A DNA stretch of 64,000 nt from an uncultured Clostridia bacterium. GTDB taxonomy: Bacteria; Bacillota; Clostridia; Oscillospirales; Ruminococcaceae. Below the pieces are notes generated by a model that searched no databases, was not told the origin of the DNA, and saw only the letters and a list, made by a program, of their open reading frames with translations. The position numbers were made by a program, and so were the translations under genes. The stretch is from contig CANQWD010000012.1 in assembly GCA_947627465.1 (NCBI GenBank), positions 17,528 through 81,527 on the forward strand. The letters run 5' to 3'. Position 1 is the first letter of the stretch, and each line of letters begins with the position of its first letter. This document shows, piece after piece, positions 35,096 to 44,016 of the stretch.

Positions 35096-35184
35096 AGAAT
35101 GTGAAATGCCGCGGGGAACAGGGAAAGGCACAATAACTTTTACGTGCCGAATAATAATGCGGCTTAAATTTATGGAGGTATTTT

Positions 35185-35418
35185 ATGGACATTTTTGAAA
35201 AGGTAAAGGATCTCATTGCCGATCAGCTGGACGTTGACGACAAGGAAAGCATCACCGAATCTTCTTCCATCACCGACGACCTCGGCGCGGATTCTTTGGA
35301 CGTTGTTGATTTGGTTATGGCTCTCGAGGACGAGTTCAGTGTGGAGATCCCCGAGGATCAGGTCGAGAACATCAAGACCGTTGGCGATATCGTTAAATTT
35401 ATCGAGGATAAGCAATAA
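35185..35418 (+). CDS. acpP: Acyl carrier protein
   Basis: 77 acidic residues; the phosphopantetheine Ser is in [16 protein letters not shown]. Carries acyl intermediates for the Fab enzymes. TATGGAGG precedes the start. It has its own promoter and a strong terminator, allowing the high expression typical for ACP, rather than lying between fabH and fabG as in some Clostridia. Confidence 0.97.
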   Translation: MDIFEKVKDLIADQLDVDDKESITESSSITDDLGADSLDVVDLVMALEDEFSVEIPEDQVENIKTVGDIVKFIEDKQ

Positions 35419-35430
35419 TTCGCGTTTTGT

Positions 35431-35460
35431 CCCCCTTGGATCAAGCCAAGGGGGATTTTG
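35431..35460 (+). terminator. acpP terminator
   Basis: CCCCCTTGG-atcaag-CCAAGGGGG followed by ATTTTG. Confidence 0.88.
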
Positions 35461-35469
35461 TTTACGCCG

Positions 35470-35550
35470 CGGCACGCGGACTGCCGCCGTCAGGCGGCAC
35501 GGCGGCGCAAGCCGTCGAATTTTCGCGAAGCGAAAATTGTCCGCGTGCCG
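35470..35550. repeat. Branched inverted-repeat structure 1
   Basis: An 11-bp perfect outer stem, CGGCACGCGGA (35470-35480) with TCCGCGTGCCG (35540-35550), encloses TGCCGCC-gtca-GGCGGCA and AATTTTCGC-gaa-GCGAAAATT, both perfect. It can fold as a multi-arm junction in RNA or single-stranded DNA. Confidence 0.75.
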
Positions 35551-35729
35551 CACGAACGGGTGTCAGCGTTTGGCGTCGTATGTGCGATCGAGCGTGTGAC
35601 CGCACACAGCGCGTTTGGTGTTTGCGATGCGGTTCCGTGTCGGAGGGCGCGGAAGCATCGTCTCGCAGCGCGTATACATCGCCCAAACGCATAGGCACCC
35701 GCGAACTCCAACGCGCTTACCCCGCCGTC

Positions 35730-35809
35730 GGGCACGGGCAAACCGCCTGCGGCGTGCGGCGGCGTGCGCCGCCTTGTCTCGGCTAACGCCGAGACGTTTG
35801 CCCGCGCCC
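35730..35809. repeat. Branched inverted-repeat structure 2
   Basis: Outer arms GGGCACGGGCAAAC (35730-35743) and GTTTGCCCGCGCCC (35796-35809) pair at 13 of 14 positions and enclose GGCGGCG-tg-CGCCGCC and GTCTCGGC-taac-GCCGAGAC. Same architecture as the structure 180 nt upstream. Confidence 0.75.
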
Positions 35810-35840
35810 TTGGGGTGAAAGGGGAGGAGGGAAGAGCTTA

Positions 35841-36069
35841 GAGCCTGTTTAGTATCTCAACATGCGCAGATCGCGCCTGTCGCTTTTGGTCGGCAACGTC
35901 CTGTTGCCGACTTGATTGCGACTGCACAAACGTCCTGTTTGCGCAGCAGATTTTTCGTCCGATGACGGCAATTTTTCGCAGGAATACTTTATGTATTTCA
36001 AGAAAAATTGACTAAATCGGGCGGAAAATATGCAAGCGAGATGCGTGCGGGGAGATACTGAACAGGCTC
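35841..36069. mobile_element. Family 2 miniature element, copy A (229 bp)
   Basis: Ends GAGCCTGTTTAGTATCTC and GAGATACTGAACAGGCTC are inverted repeats with one mismatch, flanked by TTA at 35838-35840 and 36070-36072. TNA duplications and GAGCCTGTT-type ends fit the IS427 group of the IS5 family. No transposase inside. Confidence 0.87.
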
Positions 36070-36103
36070 TTACAAAAAATACGTAAAAATTGTAAAAAAA
36101 CCC

Positions 36104-36132
36104 TTGAAAAATTCCGTAAAATATTGTACAAT
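36104..36132 (+). promoter_or_regulatory. Promoter for pgk
   Basis: TTGAAA and TACAAT with a 17-nt spacer, just downstream of the family 2 element. Confidence 0.65.
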
Positions 36133-36194
36133 ATATAGTGTAATGGGTCGGAGTGAATCCGACTAATATTTCATTCACGAAAGGAATAATAACT

Positions 36195-37415
36195 ATGGCT
36201 AAGCTCAACAAGAAGAATGTCGAAGATTTGAACGTAAAAGGAAAGAAAGTTCTCGTTCGCGTGGACTTCAACGTGCCGCTTAAGGACGGCAAGATCACCA
36301 ACGATAACCGCATAACGGCGGCTCTGCCTACGATAAACAAGCTCACCGAGAACGGCGCGAAAGTCGTTTTGTGTTCTCACCTCGGCAAGCCGAAGAACGG
36401 TCCCGAGGCTAAGTTCTCGCTGAAACCCGCCGCAGACAGATTGGCGGAGTTGGTTAAGGCTAAGGTAACGTTCGCTCCCGATGACGCGGTTGTCGGCGAG
36501 AACGCTAAAAAGGCAGTTGCGGCAATGGGCGAGGGCGAGATAGTAGTTCTCGAGAACACTCGTTTCCGCGGCGCTGACGAGACCAAGAACGGCGAGGGCT
36601 TCGCGAAAGAGCTTGCAGATCTCGTTGACGATGAAGTTTTCGTAATGGACGCGTTCGGTTCTTCTCACAGAGCGCACGCTTCTACGGTTGGCGTAACAAA
36701 GTTTGTTAAGGAGACCGCCGTAGGTTATCTTATGAATAAAGAGATCGAGTTCCTCGGCAATGCCGTTGAGAACCCCACTCGTCCGTTCGTTGCGGTGCTC
36801 GGCGGCGCAAAGGTAGCGGATAAGCTGAACGTTATCAGCAATCTGCTTGAAAAGTGCGACACGCTCATTATCGGCGGCGGTATGGCATACACGTTCCTTA
36901 AGGCGCAGGGCAAGGAAGTCGGCAAGTCGCTCGTTGACGATGAGAAGATCGACTACTGCAAGGAAATGATCGCTAAGGCTGAGAAGAACGGCAAGAAGCT
37001 CTTGCTCCCAATCGATACGACTATCGCGGCGGGCTTCCCCGACCCGATCGACGCTCCTATCGAGGTTTCTACCGTTGACAGTGACAAGATCCCCGCGGAT
37101 AAAGAGGGCTTGGATATCGGTCCGAAGACTATGGAGTTGTTTGCGAACGAGGTTAAGTCCGCGAAGACCGTCGTTTGGAACGGACCTATGGGCGTATTTG
37201 AGAACCCCACTCTCGCAAAGGGCACTATCGCAGTTGCTAAGGGTATGGCGGAAGCTGACGCTACCACGATTATCGGCGGCGGCGACTCGGCGGCGGCTGT
37301 CGTACAGCTCGGCTTTGCTGATAAGATGAGCCACATCTCCACCGGCGGCGGCGCTTCCCTTGAGTACCTCGAGGGCAAGGGTCTTCCCGGCATTGACGCT
37401 ATCCAAGACAAGTAA
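36195..37415 (+). CDS. pgk: Phosphoglycerate kinase
   Basis: Makes ATP from 1,3-bisphosphoglycerate in glycolysis. 406 residues: [49 protein letters not shown], the hinge [15 protein letters not shown] and [11 protein letters not shown], with C-terminal [11 protein letters not shown] and [18 protein letters not shown] 36195 follows AAAGGA. gapA, normally upstream, is not here. Confidence 0.97.
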   Translation: MAKLNKKNVEDLNVKGKKVLVRVDFNVPLKDGKITNDNRITAALPTINKLTENGAKVVLCSHLGKPKNGPEAKFSLKPAADRLAELVKAKVTFAPDDAVVGENAKKAVAAMGEGEIVVLENTRFRGADETKNGEGFAKELADLVDDEVFVMDAFGSSHRAHASTVGVTKFVKETAVGYLMNKEIEFLGNAVENPTRPFVAVLGGAKVADKLNVISNLLEKCDTLIIGGGMAYTFLKAQGKEVGKSLVDDEKIDYCKEMIAKAEKNGKKLLLPIDTTIAAGFPDPIDAPIEVSTVDSDKIPADKEGLDIGPKTMELFANEVKSAKTVVWNGPMGVFENPTLAKGTIAVAKGMAEADATTIIGGGDSAAAVVQLGFADKMSHISTGGGASLEYLEGKGLPGIDAIQDK

Positions 37416-37416
37416 C

Positions 37417-37448
37417 AATTGACAATGTACAGTTGACAATTGACAATT
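37417..37448. repeat. 32-bp TTGACAATT repeat, copy 2
   Basis: Begins one nucleotide after the pgk stop codon (TAA at 37413-37415); 30 of 32 bases match the copy at the end of ilvA. Confidence 0.7.
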
Positions 37449-37452
37449 TTGG

Positions 37453-37483
37453 TGTGCCGCCGCGCGTGCGGCGGTACATTTTT
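37453..37483 (+). terminator. pgk terminator
   Basis: TGTGCCGCCGC-gcgt-GCGGCGGTACA stem followed by TTTTTG. Confidence 0.8.
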
Positions 37484-37505
37484 GTGATATGGATGGTGAA
37501 ATAAC

Positions 37506-38138
37506 GTGGACATCGATAAGCGCATAGCCAATATAATGGCGAAGATGAAAAAGCTTTCTGATAAACACCCACTGTATCCGTGCGGAGAGTTTCCTCCAAA
37601 GTGGAAAGAGCCGCTTTTGGAAGAGAAAGTTCGTGATTTTGAGGTTCGTAACGGGATTAGTTTGCCCGAGGATTACAGGCGGTTTATAACCACCGTTTCA
37701 AAAGGCGGTACGCAGCCCTTTTACGGATTGCGCAGTATTGACGAAGGCAAACGGAAAGGCGGCGGACTTATTGCCAACGTTAAAGCCAAATTTCCCTTTA
37801 CGCTGAAAAATCCGCTTGATGTCGCGAAGCTTTCCGATGAAGAATATGAGCGCTTATATGATGTCAATAATGATGACGTTGGTTCGGGTTTTATTGAGCT
37901 TTGTCATGAGGGTTGCGGAATGTTCAATATTCTCATAGTGAACTCGGATGATAAGGAGACCTATGGCACGGTATGGTTTTACGATCTTGCCGACGACGCG
38001 GGTATCTTCCCGCTTATCAATCCTACGAGCGGAAAAGCTATGCACTTTATCGACTGGCTTGAATATTACGTCGACCGAACTCTGGAGCTTGATGACGAAG
38101 ATTATTTCAGCTATGCGGAGTTGGCAGGCGAATATTGA
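37506..38138 (+). CDS. SMI1/KNR4 (SUKH) family protein
   Basis: 210 acidic cytosolic residues. The family signature is readable: FEVRNGISLPEDYRRFITTV, then CHEGCGMFNILIVNSDDK, GTVWFYDLADDAGIFPL and a C-terminal FIDWLEYYVDRTL. SUKH proteins are often immunity proteins against polymorphic toxins, but orphan copies are common. It starts with GTG and lies between pgk and tpiA, with no toxin nearby. Confidence 0.85.
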   Translation: MDIDKRIANIMAKMKKLSDKHPLYPCGEFPPKWKEPLLEEKVRDFEVRNGISLPEDYRRFITTVSKGGTQPFYGLRSIDEGKRKGGGLIANVKAKFPFTLKNPLDVAKLSDEEYERLYDVNNDDVGSGFIELCHEGCGMFNILIVNSDDKETYGTVWFYDLADDAGIFPLINPTSGKAMHFIDWLEYYVDRTLELDDEDYFSYAELAGEY

Positions 38139-38165
38139 AATAAGCGGCAAATGAATAGGAGGCTA

Positions 38166-39272
38166 ATGGAAAAAAGAGAGTATTTTATAGACAATCTCAG
38201 GATACTATGCATTTTGATGCTGTTCCCGTTTCACGCGTCAATGTGCTTTTTGTCCGGCGGATATTATAGCTTTTACGTTTATGGCGGCGAGATTCCCGCA
38301 CTTAGATATATCGATCTCTCGGTGTATCCGTGGTGGATGTCCTTGTTGTTTGCGCTTGCGGGAGCGTCGGCGTTTTTCGCTCTGAAAAAGCGAACCGCCC
38401 GTGAATATGCAAAGGAGCGCGTTTTAAGACTGCTTGTTCCATTCGTGAGCGGGTTGCTGCTTTGGGTGCCGATACAAAGTTATATTGCCGACGTATTTTA
38501 TAACGGTTATCAAGGCGGATTTTTTAAGCACTATGCGGTTTTCTTCACCAAATGGACCGACCTTACGGGATATGACGGCGGGTTCACTCCGGGGCACTTA
38601 TGGTTTATACTGTTCCTGTTTGTGATTTCGCTGGTGTTCCTGCCTTTGAACGTTTGGTACGCCAAACGGGATAAAAAACCGGAGCTGTCGAAAATTCCCG
38701 TTGCGGTGATCATAGCGGGCGGCTTTGTGCTGTTGAGCGCGGGCGGTCTTGTCGCGAACATCGGCGGAAAAGGCGTTCTTGAATTTGCGATATGTTTTCT
38801 GTTGGGCTTCTTTTTGTTTACCGACGACAAAGTAATTGAAAAACTAAAGCGCAATTGGATATTGCTCGGCGGTTTATGGCTTGCGATGATGATACTTCGC
38901 TGTGTTATGTGGAATATCGGCGTTGAGAGCGAGATCTTATGGTATCTCGATTTCAGAGCATTGGAATGGACGGGTATTTTGGGCGCGGTGGCTGTAGGAG
39001 TTAAGTTTTTGAATTTCAAGAGCGGGTTTACGGATTATTTCTCTCCCGCCTGTTTTCCGATCTATTGGCTTCACCAGACCGTGCTTGTCGCGGCTGCGTT
39101 CTTTATCGTAAAGATAAACTGCGCGAATTTAATACAGTTCGTCTTGATAACAGTGGTCAGCTTTGCCGTTACCGTCGGGCTTTACGAAATTTGCAAGAGG
39201 ATACCTCCGTTAAGGTTTATAATGGGTATCAAAAAATCAAACAAAATAATTCGGGAAACTTCCCGAAATTGA
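38166..39272 (+). CDS. Acyltransferase family 3 membrane protein
   Basis: Polytopic membrane O-acyltransferase of the OafA/OpgC type, 368 residues with about ten helices. Motifs: EYFIDNLRILCILMLFPFHA with the conserved His near the first helix, RVLRLLVPFVSG and GHLWFILFLFVIS. Such enzymes acetylate cell-surface glycans; the substrate is unknown. I chose ATG 38166, matching the family start after AGGAGG (only 3 nt spacing); ATG 38151 in frame is the alternative. It interrupts the glycolytic cluster. Confidence 0.88.
   Translation: MEKREYFIDNLRILCILMLFPFHASMCFLSGGYYSFYVYGGEIPALRYIDLSVYPWWMSLLFALAGASAFFALKKRTAREYAKERVLRLLVPFVSGLLLWVPIQSYIADVFYNGYQGGFFKHYAVFFTKWTDLTGYDGGFTPGHLWFILFLFVISLVFLPLNVWYAKRDKKPELSKIPVAVIIAGGFVLLSAGGLVANIGGKGVLEFAICFLLGFFLFTDDKVIEKLKRNWILLGGLWLAMMILRCVMWNIGVESEILWYLDFRALEWTGILGAVAVGVKFLNFKSGFTDYFSPACFPIYWLHQTVLVAAAFFIVKINCANLIQFVLITVVSFAVTVGLYEICKRIPPLRFIMGIKKSNKIIRETSRN
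39250..39267. repeat. Palindrome at the end of the acyltransferase gene
   Basis: TTCGGGAA-ac-TTCCCGAA, overlapping the last codons and 21 nt before tpiA. Possibly a weak hairpin. Confidence 0.45.
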
Positions 39273-39288
39273 AAGGAAAAGACATACT

Positions 39289-40062
39289 ATGAAGAAGAAT
39301 GTAAGAAAGGCGATAATCGCCGGAAACTGGAAAATGAACAAGACCCGCCCCGAGGCTAAGGCTCTTTTAGAGGAGTTGAAACCTTTCGTAGCGGACGTTA
39401 AGGGCGTGGAGATCGTAGCTTGCGTGCCGTTCACTAACCTCGAAACGGCTCTCGCGGCTACCGAGGGCACAAATATCAAGATCGGCGCGGAGAACTGCCA
39501 CTTTGAGAAGAGCGGAGCTTTCACGGGCGAAATCAGCGCGGATATGCTCGCTGAAATGGGTGTTGAGTACGTGGTTCTCGGACACTCCGAGCGCCGTCAG
39601 TACTTCAACGAAACCGACGAGACTGTAAACAAGCGCACAAAGGCGGCTCTCGCGGCGGGCTTGAAGCCGATAGTATGCGTGGGCGAACTGCTCTGGGAGC
39701 GCGAGTGCAACATCACCGAGGAAGTTATCGCGCGCCAGATAAAGCTTGATTTCTTCGATATCGGCAAGGACGATCTGAAGAAATGCACCATAGCTTACGA
39801 GCCTGTTTGGGCTATCGGCACGGGCAAGACCGCAACCGCCGACCAAGCCGAGGAAGTCTGCGCGTTTATCAGAGCGACCCTCGCGAAGCTCTACGATAAC
39901 GACACCGCCGAGAGCATTACCATTCAGTACGGCGGCTCTATGAACGCGAAGAACGCCGAGGAACTTGTTTCCAAGACAAACGTGGACGGCGGTCTTATCG
40001 GCGGCGCTTCTTTGAAAGCTCCCGACTTCACGACTATCATCAAGGCTGCGGAGAACGGTTGA
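39289..40062 (+). CDS. tpiA: Triosephosphate isomerase
   Basis: Interconverts dihydroxyacetone phosphate and glyceraldehyde 3-phosphate. 257 residues with AGNWKMNKT (catalytic Lys), VLGHSERRQYF (His), YEPVWAIGTGKTAT (Glu and loop 6) and YGGSMNAKNA. Good GAAAGGA ribosome site. Followed closely by gpmI. Confidence 0.97.
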   Translation: MKKNVRKAIIAGNWKMNKTRPEAKALLEELKPFVADVKGVEIVACVPFTNLETALAATEGTNIKIGAENCHFEKSGAFTGEISADMLAEMGVEYVVLGHSERRQYFNETDETVNKRTKAALAAGLKPIVCVGELLWERECNITEEVIARQIKLDFFDIGKDDLKKCTIAYEPVWAIGTGKTATADQAEEVCAFIRATLAKLYDNDTAESITIQYGGSMNAKNAEELVSKTNVDGGLIGGASLKAPDFTTIIKAAENG

Positions 40063-40089
40063 TAAATAATATAAGGTAAGGAGATAAAT

Positions 40090-41661
40090 ATGGCAGTAAA
40101 ACCTATTTTATTGGTAGTAATGGACGGCGTGGGCTACTCTAAAACGGGTCTCGGCGACGCGGTAACGCTCGCTAATACTCCGACTTTGGACTGGCTTTTG
40201 AAGAACTGTCCGAACACGCGCCTTAAAGCGCACGGCGACGCGGTGGGACTTCCCACCGACGACGATATGGGAAATTCCGAGGTAGGACACAACGCGCTCG
40301 GCTGCGGACAGATCTACTCGCAGGGCGCGAAGCTCGTAAACGAGAGCATTGAGAGCGGCAAGATGTACGGTTCCGAAGCGTGGAAAGAGCTTATCGGAAA
40401 CGTGAAGTCTAAGGACAGCACGCTCCACTTTATCGGCTTGCTTTCGGACGGCAACGTTCACTCCAACATCTCGCACCTGTTCAATATGCTTAAAAAGGCA
40501 AAGGCGGAGGGCGTTAAAAAAGTACGCGTTCACACCTTGCTTGACGGGCGCGACGTTCCCGCGACTTCCGCGCAGATCTACATTCAGCAGCTTGAGGACG
40601 TTCTCAAAGAACTCAACGACGCGAATTTCGACGGCAAAATCGCGAGCGGCGGCGGCAGAATGAAAATCACAATGGATCGCTACCAAGCCGATTGGGCAAT
40701 GGTGGAGCGCGGCTGGAACACTCACGTTAAGGGCGAGGGCAGAACGTTCGGTTCGGCAATGGAAGCTCTTGAAACGCTCCGCAAGGAAACGGGCGCTATC
40801 GACCAAGACCTGCCCGCGTTCGTAATCGCGGAAAACGGCGTGCCCGTCGGGAAAATCGTAGACGGCGACAGCGTAATTCTCTACAACTTCCGCGGCGACC
40901 GCGCTATCGAGCTTTCCATGGCGTTCGATATGGACGAGTTCACGCACTTCAACAGAGGTCCGAAACCCGACGTTTGCTACGCGGGAATGCTGCAATACGA
41001 CGGCGATTTGAAGCTCCCGGCGCGTTTCCTCGTAAACCCGCCCGAAATTCACGACACGATGAGCGAGGTTCTTGTAAAAGCGGGACTTCGTCAGTACGCC
41101 GTTTCCGAAACGCAGAAGTACGGACACGTAACCTACTTCTGGAACGGCAACCGTTCGGGCAAGTTCAGCGAGGAGCTGGAGACGTTCAAGGAAATTCCCT
41201 CGGACAACGTTTCGTTCGACCAAAGACCGTGGATGAAGTCCGCGGATATCGTTGACGATTTGATAGAAGCTATCAAGTCGAAGAAATACGATTTCCTCCG
41301 CTGCAACTTCCCGAACGGCGATATGGTCGGTCACACGGGTTCGCTTGACGCTACGATAATCGGCGTGGAGAGCGTTGACATCGGTCTTGCGCGGCTTAAA
41401 AAGGTCTGCGACGAGGAGGGCGTGACAATGCTCGTCACCGCCGACCACGGCAACGCCGATGAAATGCTCGAAAAGAACAAGAAAGGCGAGGTTCAGGTGC
41501 GTACCGCGCACTCGCTCAACCCCGTGCCGTTCATCATCTACGACAAGGATACGACCTACACGATAAAAGAGGGCAATTATGGGCTTTCCAACGTTGCTCC
41601 CACGGTTATTAAGATGTTCGGGCTGGAAGCGCCGAGCTCTTGGCAGCCATCTATGATTTGA
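40090..41661 (+). CDS. gpmI: 2,3-bisphosphoglycerate-independent phosphoglycerate mutase
   Basis: Manganese enzyme interconverting 3- and 2-phosphoglycerate, 523 residues. Alkaline-phosphatase-fold motifs are clear: VVMDGVGYSKTGLGDAV, the phosphoryl-acceptor Ser in MGNSEVGHNALG, RVHTLLDGRDVPATSA, NFPNGDMVGHTG and TADHGNADEM, with RTAHSLNPVPFI at the end. Its terminator follows. Confidence 0.97.
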   Translation: MAVKPILLVVMDGVGYSKTGLGDAVTLANTPTLDWLLKNCPNTRLKAHGDAVGLPTDDDMGNSEVGHNALGCGQIYSQGAKLVNESIESGKMYGSEAWKELIGNVKSKDSTLHFIGLLSDGNVHSNISHLFNMLKKAKAEGVKKVRVHTLLDGRDVPATSAQIYIQQLEDVLKELNDANFDGKIASGGGRMKITMDRYQADWAMVERGWNTHVKGEGRTFGSAMEALETLRKETGAIDQDLPAFVIAENGVPVGKIVDGDSVILYNFRGDRAIELSMAFDMDEFTHFNRGPKPDVCYAGMLQYDGDLKLPARFLVNPPEIHDTMSEVLVKAGLRQYAVSETQKYGHVTYFWNGNRSGKFSEELETFKEIPSDNVSFDQRPWMKSADIVDDLIEAIKSKKYDFLRCNFPNGDMVGHTGSLDATIIGVESVDIGLARLKKVCDEEGVTMLVTADHGNADEMLEKNKKGEVQVRTAHSLNPVPFIIYDKDTTYTIKEGNYGLSNVAPTVIKMFGLEAPSSWQPSMI

Positions 41662-41674
41662 TTTTCGGTATTTT

Positions 41675-41712
41675 CAACAAAGCCGCTCGGAGAAATTCGG
41701 GCGGCTTTGTTG
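41675..41712 (+). terminator. gpmI terminator
   Basis: CAACAAAGCCGC and GCGGCTTTGTTG pair perfectly over 12 bp around a 14-nt loop; the T-run is short. Confidence 0.7.
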
Positions 41713-41721
41713 GGAAAAATA

Positions 41722-41750
41722 TTGACAAATTATTGATTATGTGATATAAT
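41722..41750 (+). promoter_or_regulatory. Consensus promoter for the amidase-LRR gene
   Basis: TTGACA and TATAAT with a 17-nt spacer, about 58 nt before the start codon. Confidence 0.85.
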
Positions 41751-41807
41751 ATTTTCATGGTAACCACGTTGTAATGTTTTGTTTACTTTAATTATGAGGA
41801 GGATATT

Positions 41808-44009
41808 ATGCGTGAAAATTTATTAAGGAAATCATTGCTGCGGATAATGGCAATGGCGATTGCTGTTGCTTCTGTGTTGTTCACATTTCCCGAGTGGACG
41901 ATAAAGGCTCAAGCCTTATCCACAGGTGCGCAGGCTGCCGTTGATTATGCGAATGCTCATTGGGATGATGGCAAGGGGCTTTGTGCGGAATTTGTTTCCG
42001 ATTGTTTAAAGGCTGGCGGGATAGAGGGTGCGTGGAGCCGTTCTTGCGGAGTACTCCATACCGCGCTTATCAACAACGGCTTGGGTACGGACTATCTCAT
42101 TACGCCAAACTCAAATAACTATTATACTATGTCGGGAAATTCGGGCAAGCTTTCGCCCGGTGATCCGATTTTCGTAAAATGCAATACATGTTCCGTTTAT
42201 CCGCATGTTTACATCTGCACGGGTGAGTCAAACAACATAGCGCTTGTTAGCGCACATAACATTGCTTTGAACAACTTGGCTTTGAATGGTATATTTACCA
42301 ATGATTCCCACCCGGGACACTCGTTTGAATATCACGCTGTACATATGAATTATCCCAATACAGTTTCGGAGCCGACTTTCTCCAACTTCTCCGTTTCAAA
42401 TATAACTAAGAACGGTGCCGAATTATGTTGTGATGTTTTGAGAAACGGCACGAATTGGACTGAGAAGGGCGCATATGTAGGAACAAGTCTTGACGCATTA
42501 TCGCCGGCGTGTACATATAATAATCTAACCGGAGACGAGGGACAGATTTGGTGTCCCGCACATTATTTAGAACCGGGAACACTTTATTATGCTCGCTTCT
42601 ATGTAATAGCAGACGGTATGACATATTGGAGCGAACCCATTACATTCACCACATTAGAAGAAGTTGAGTTTGAACCGCTGGAAAACGGCAACTATTCCGT
42701 TCGATGCATAAAGAAGAAGTCAAAGGGTCTCGTAAATCTTACCGTACCCGCTTACTATAACGGCATAAGAGTGCAGAAAATAGCCGAAAATGGGTATGGA
42801 AATTGCCAAGATTTGGAAACAGTAGTCATTCCCTCTGAAATTGACGAAATAATGTACAATGGTTTTGGCAGTTGCCCCAATTTGAAAAGCGTAAAATTTA
42901 ATGTTAATAAGGATAATGGCGCGTCTGTTATCAAGATTGGTAATTATGCATTTGCTTATTGCCCGAAATTAACAAAAATCGAATTTCCAAGTTCGCTAAC
43001 GGAAATTGGTGACAGTGCTTTCAGCAGCTGTACAAGCCTTGCCTCGGTGACAATTCCGAACAGCGTGACATCAATTGTACAATATGCTTTTTACAATTGC
43101 ACAAGCCTTAAAGACGTATATTACACCGGCACAAAAGAAGAGTGGGATAAAATCTCGATTGGTGACAATAACGACCCGCTGAAAAACGCCACAATCCACT
43201 ACAACTACAAGCCCACAGGAATAATCGCGAACCTGAAAGCCACAACGACCAATAGCAGCACAAAGCTCACATGGAACAAGAATACTTCGGCAAGCTATTA
43301 CAAGGTATGGATTTGGAAGAGCGGCAAATGGGTGAAGCTCACACAGACCAAGAGCAACAGCGTACTTAACTATACTGCAACAAAGCTTTCCGGAAATACG
43401 TCTTACAAGTTCCGCGTGACAGCGTACAACAAGAGCGGTAAAGCGATAGCATACAGCGATATCACGGCAAAGACTAAGGGAAAAATCACGAACCTGAAAG
43501 CCGCCCCGACCGACAGCAGCGTAAAGCTCACATGGAACAAAAACATAGCGGCGAACTATTATAAAATATTCATTTGGAAAAGCAACAAGTGGACGCTCCT
43601 AAAACAGACTGCGAACAACACTACGTTGGCTTACACGGCAAGCAAGCTCTCCGCGAACACATCATATAAGTTCCGCGTAACGGCTTACAACAAGAGCGGC
43701 AAGGCAATCGCGTATACCGATGTAACGTCTAAGACCAAGTGCGGAAAGATCGCAAAGCTTAAAGCTGCGCCGAATAAACTCAGCGTGGTTCTTACGTGGG
43801 GCAAAAACACTAATGCACGAAACTACAAAATTTCCATTATAAAAAACGGGAAGTGGGTTGTTTTAAATCAGACTAAAAACAACTCCACGGTTAAGTACAT
43901 GGCGAAGAATTTGAAAGCGAACACTACTTACAAGTTCCGCGTCGCGGCTTACGATAAGAGCGGAAAACTGATAGCATACTCGCATATTTCAGCGAAAACC
44001 AAAAAGTAA
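41808..44009 (+). CDS. Secreted amidase-like / BspA leucine-rich / fibronectin-like repeat protein
   Basis: 733 residues with a signal peptide (about 1-36, cut near IKAQALS). Residues about 38-180 resemble an amidase_6/CHAP-like cysteine peptidase domain: KGLCAEFVSDCLKAGG supplies a Cys and SVYPHVYICTG a His. A fibronectin-like segment (about 190-290) is followed by BspA-type LRR_5 repeats (about 290-465: GDSAFSSCTSLASVTIPNSV and similar). Three tandem fibronectin-like repeats of about 88 residues follow (about 466-733), each ending in SYKFRVTAYNKSGK or similar. No LPXTG or choline-binding tail, so it is secreted or held non-covalently. It likely acts on cell wall or host/fibre surfaces. Confidence 0.88.
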   Translation: MRENLLRKSLLRIMAMAIAVASVLFTFPEWTIKAQALSTGAQAAVDYANAHWDDGKGLCAEFVSDCLKAGGIEGAWSRSCGVLHTALINNGLGTDYLITPNSNNYYTMSGNSGKLSPGDPIFVKCNTCSVYPHVYICTGESNNIALVSAHNIALNNLALNGIFTNDSHPGHSFEYHAVHMNYPNTVSEPTFSNFSVSNITKNGAELCCDVLRNGTNWTEKGAYVGTSLDALSPACTYNNLTGDEGQIWCPAHYLEPGTLYYARFYVIADGMTYWSEPITFTTLEEVEFEPLENGNYSVRCIKKKSKGLVNLTVPAYYNGIRVQKIAENGYGNCQDLETVVIPSEIDEIMYNGFGSCPNLKSVKFNVNKDNGASVIKIGNYAFAYCPKLTKIEFPSSLTEIGDSAFSSCTSLASVTIPNSVTSIVQYAFYNCTSLKDVYYTGTKEEWDKISIGDNNDPLKNATIHYNYKPTGIIANLKATTTNSSTKLTWNKNTSASYYKVWIWKSGKWVKLTQTKSNSVLNYTATKLSGNTSYKFRVTAYNKSGKAIAYSDITAKTKGKITNLKAAPTDSSVKLTWNKNIAANYYKIFIWKSNKWTLLKQTANNTTLAYTASKLSANTSYKFRVTAYNKSGKAIAYTDVTSKTKCGKIAKLKAAPNKLSVVLTWGKNTNARNYKISIIKNGKWVVLNQTKNNSTVKYMAKNLKANTTYKFRVAAYDKSGKLIAYSHISAKTKK
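43200..44005 (+). repeat. Three tandem fibronectin-like coding repeats
   Basis: Roughly 264-nt units beginning near 43222, 43486 and 43747, sharing the core TACAAGTTCCGCGT. The first two are closely similar at the DNA level, the third more diverged. Confidence 0.75.
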
Positions 44010-44016
44010 AGTTAAG

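Larger units (their letters stand above)
35419..36194. other. 776-nt intergenic region: terminator, folded GC-rich block, mobile element, pgk promoter
   Basis: No credible gene; the overlapping frames in several registers here are a by-product of GC-rich palindromic sequence. In order it holds the acpP terminator, two branched inverted-repeat structures (35470-35550 and 35730-35809), a family 2 element (35841-36069) and the pgk promoter (36104-36132). Confidence 0.8.

Noticed and set aside
35427..35818. Overlapping frames of 67-119 codons on both strands
   Set aside because: Same reason: they arise from the palindromic GC-rich block, with no ribosome sites or motifs.
36140..36165. GTCGGAGTGAATCCGAC stem suggestive of a tRNA or riboswitch arm
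   Set aside because: No cloverleaf, T-loop or known riboswitch core around it; simply a short hairpin in the pgk leader.
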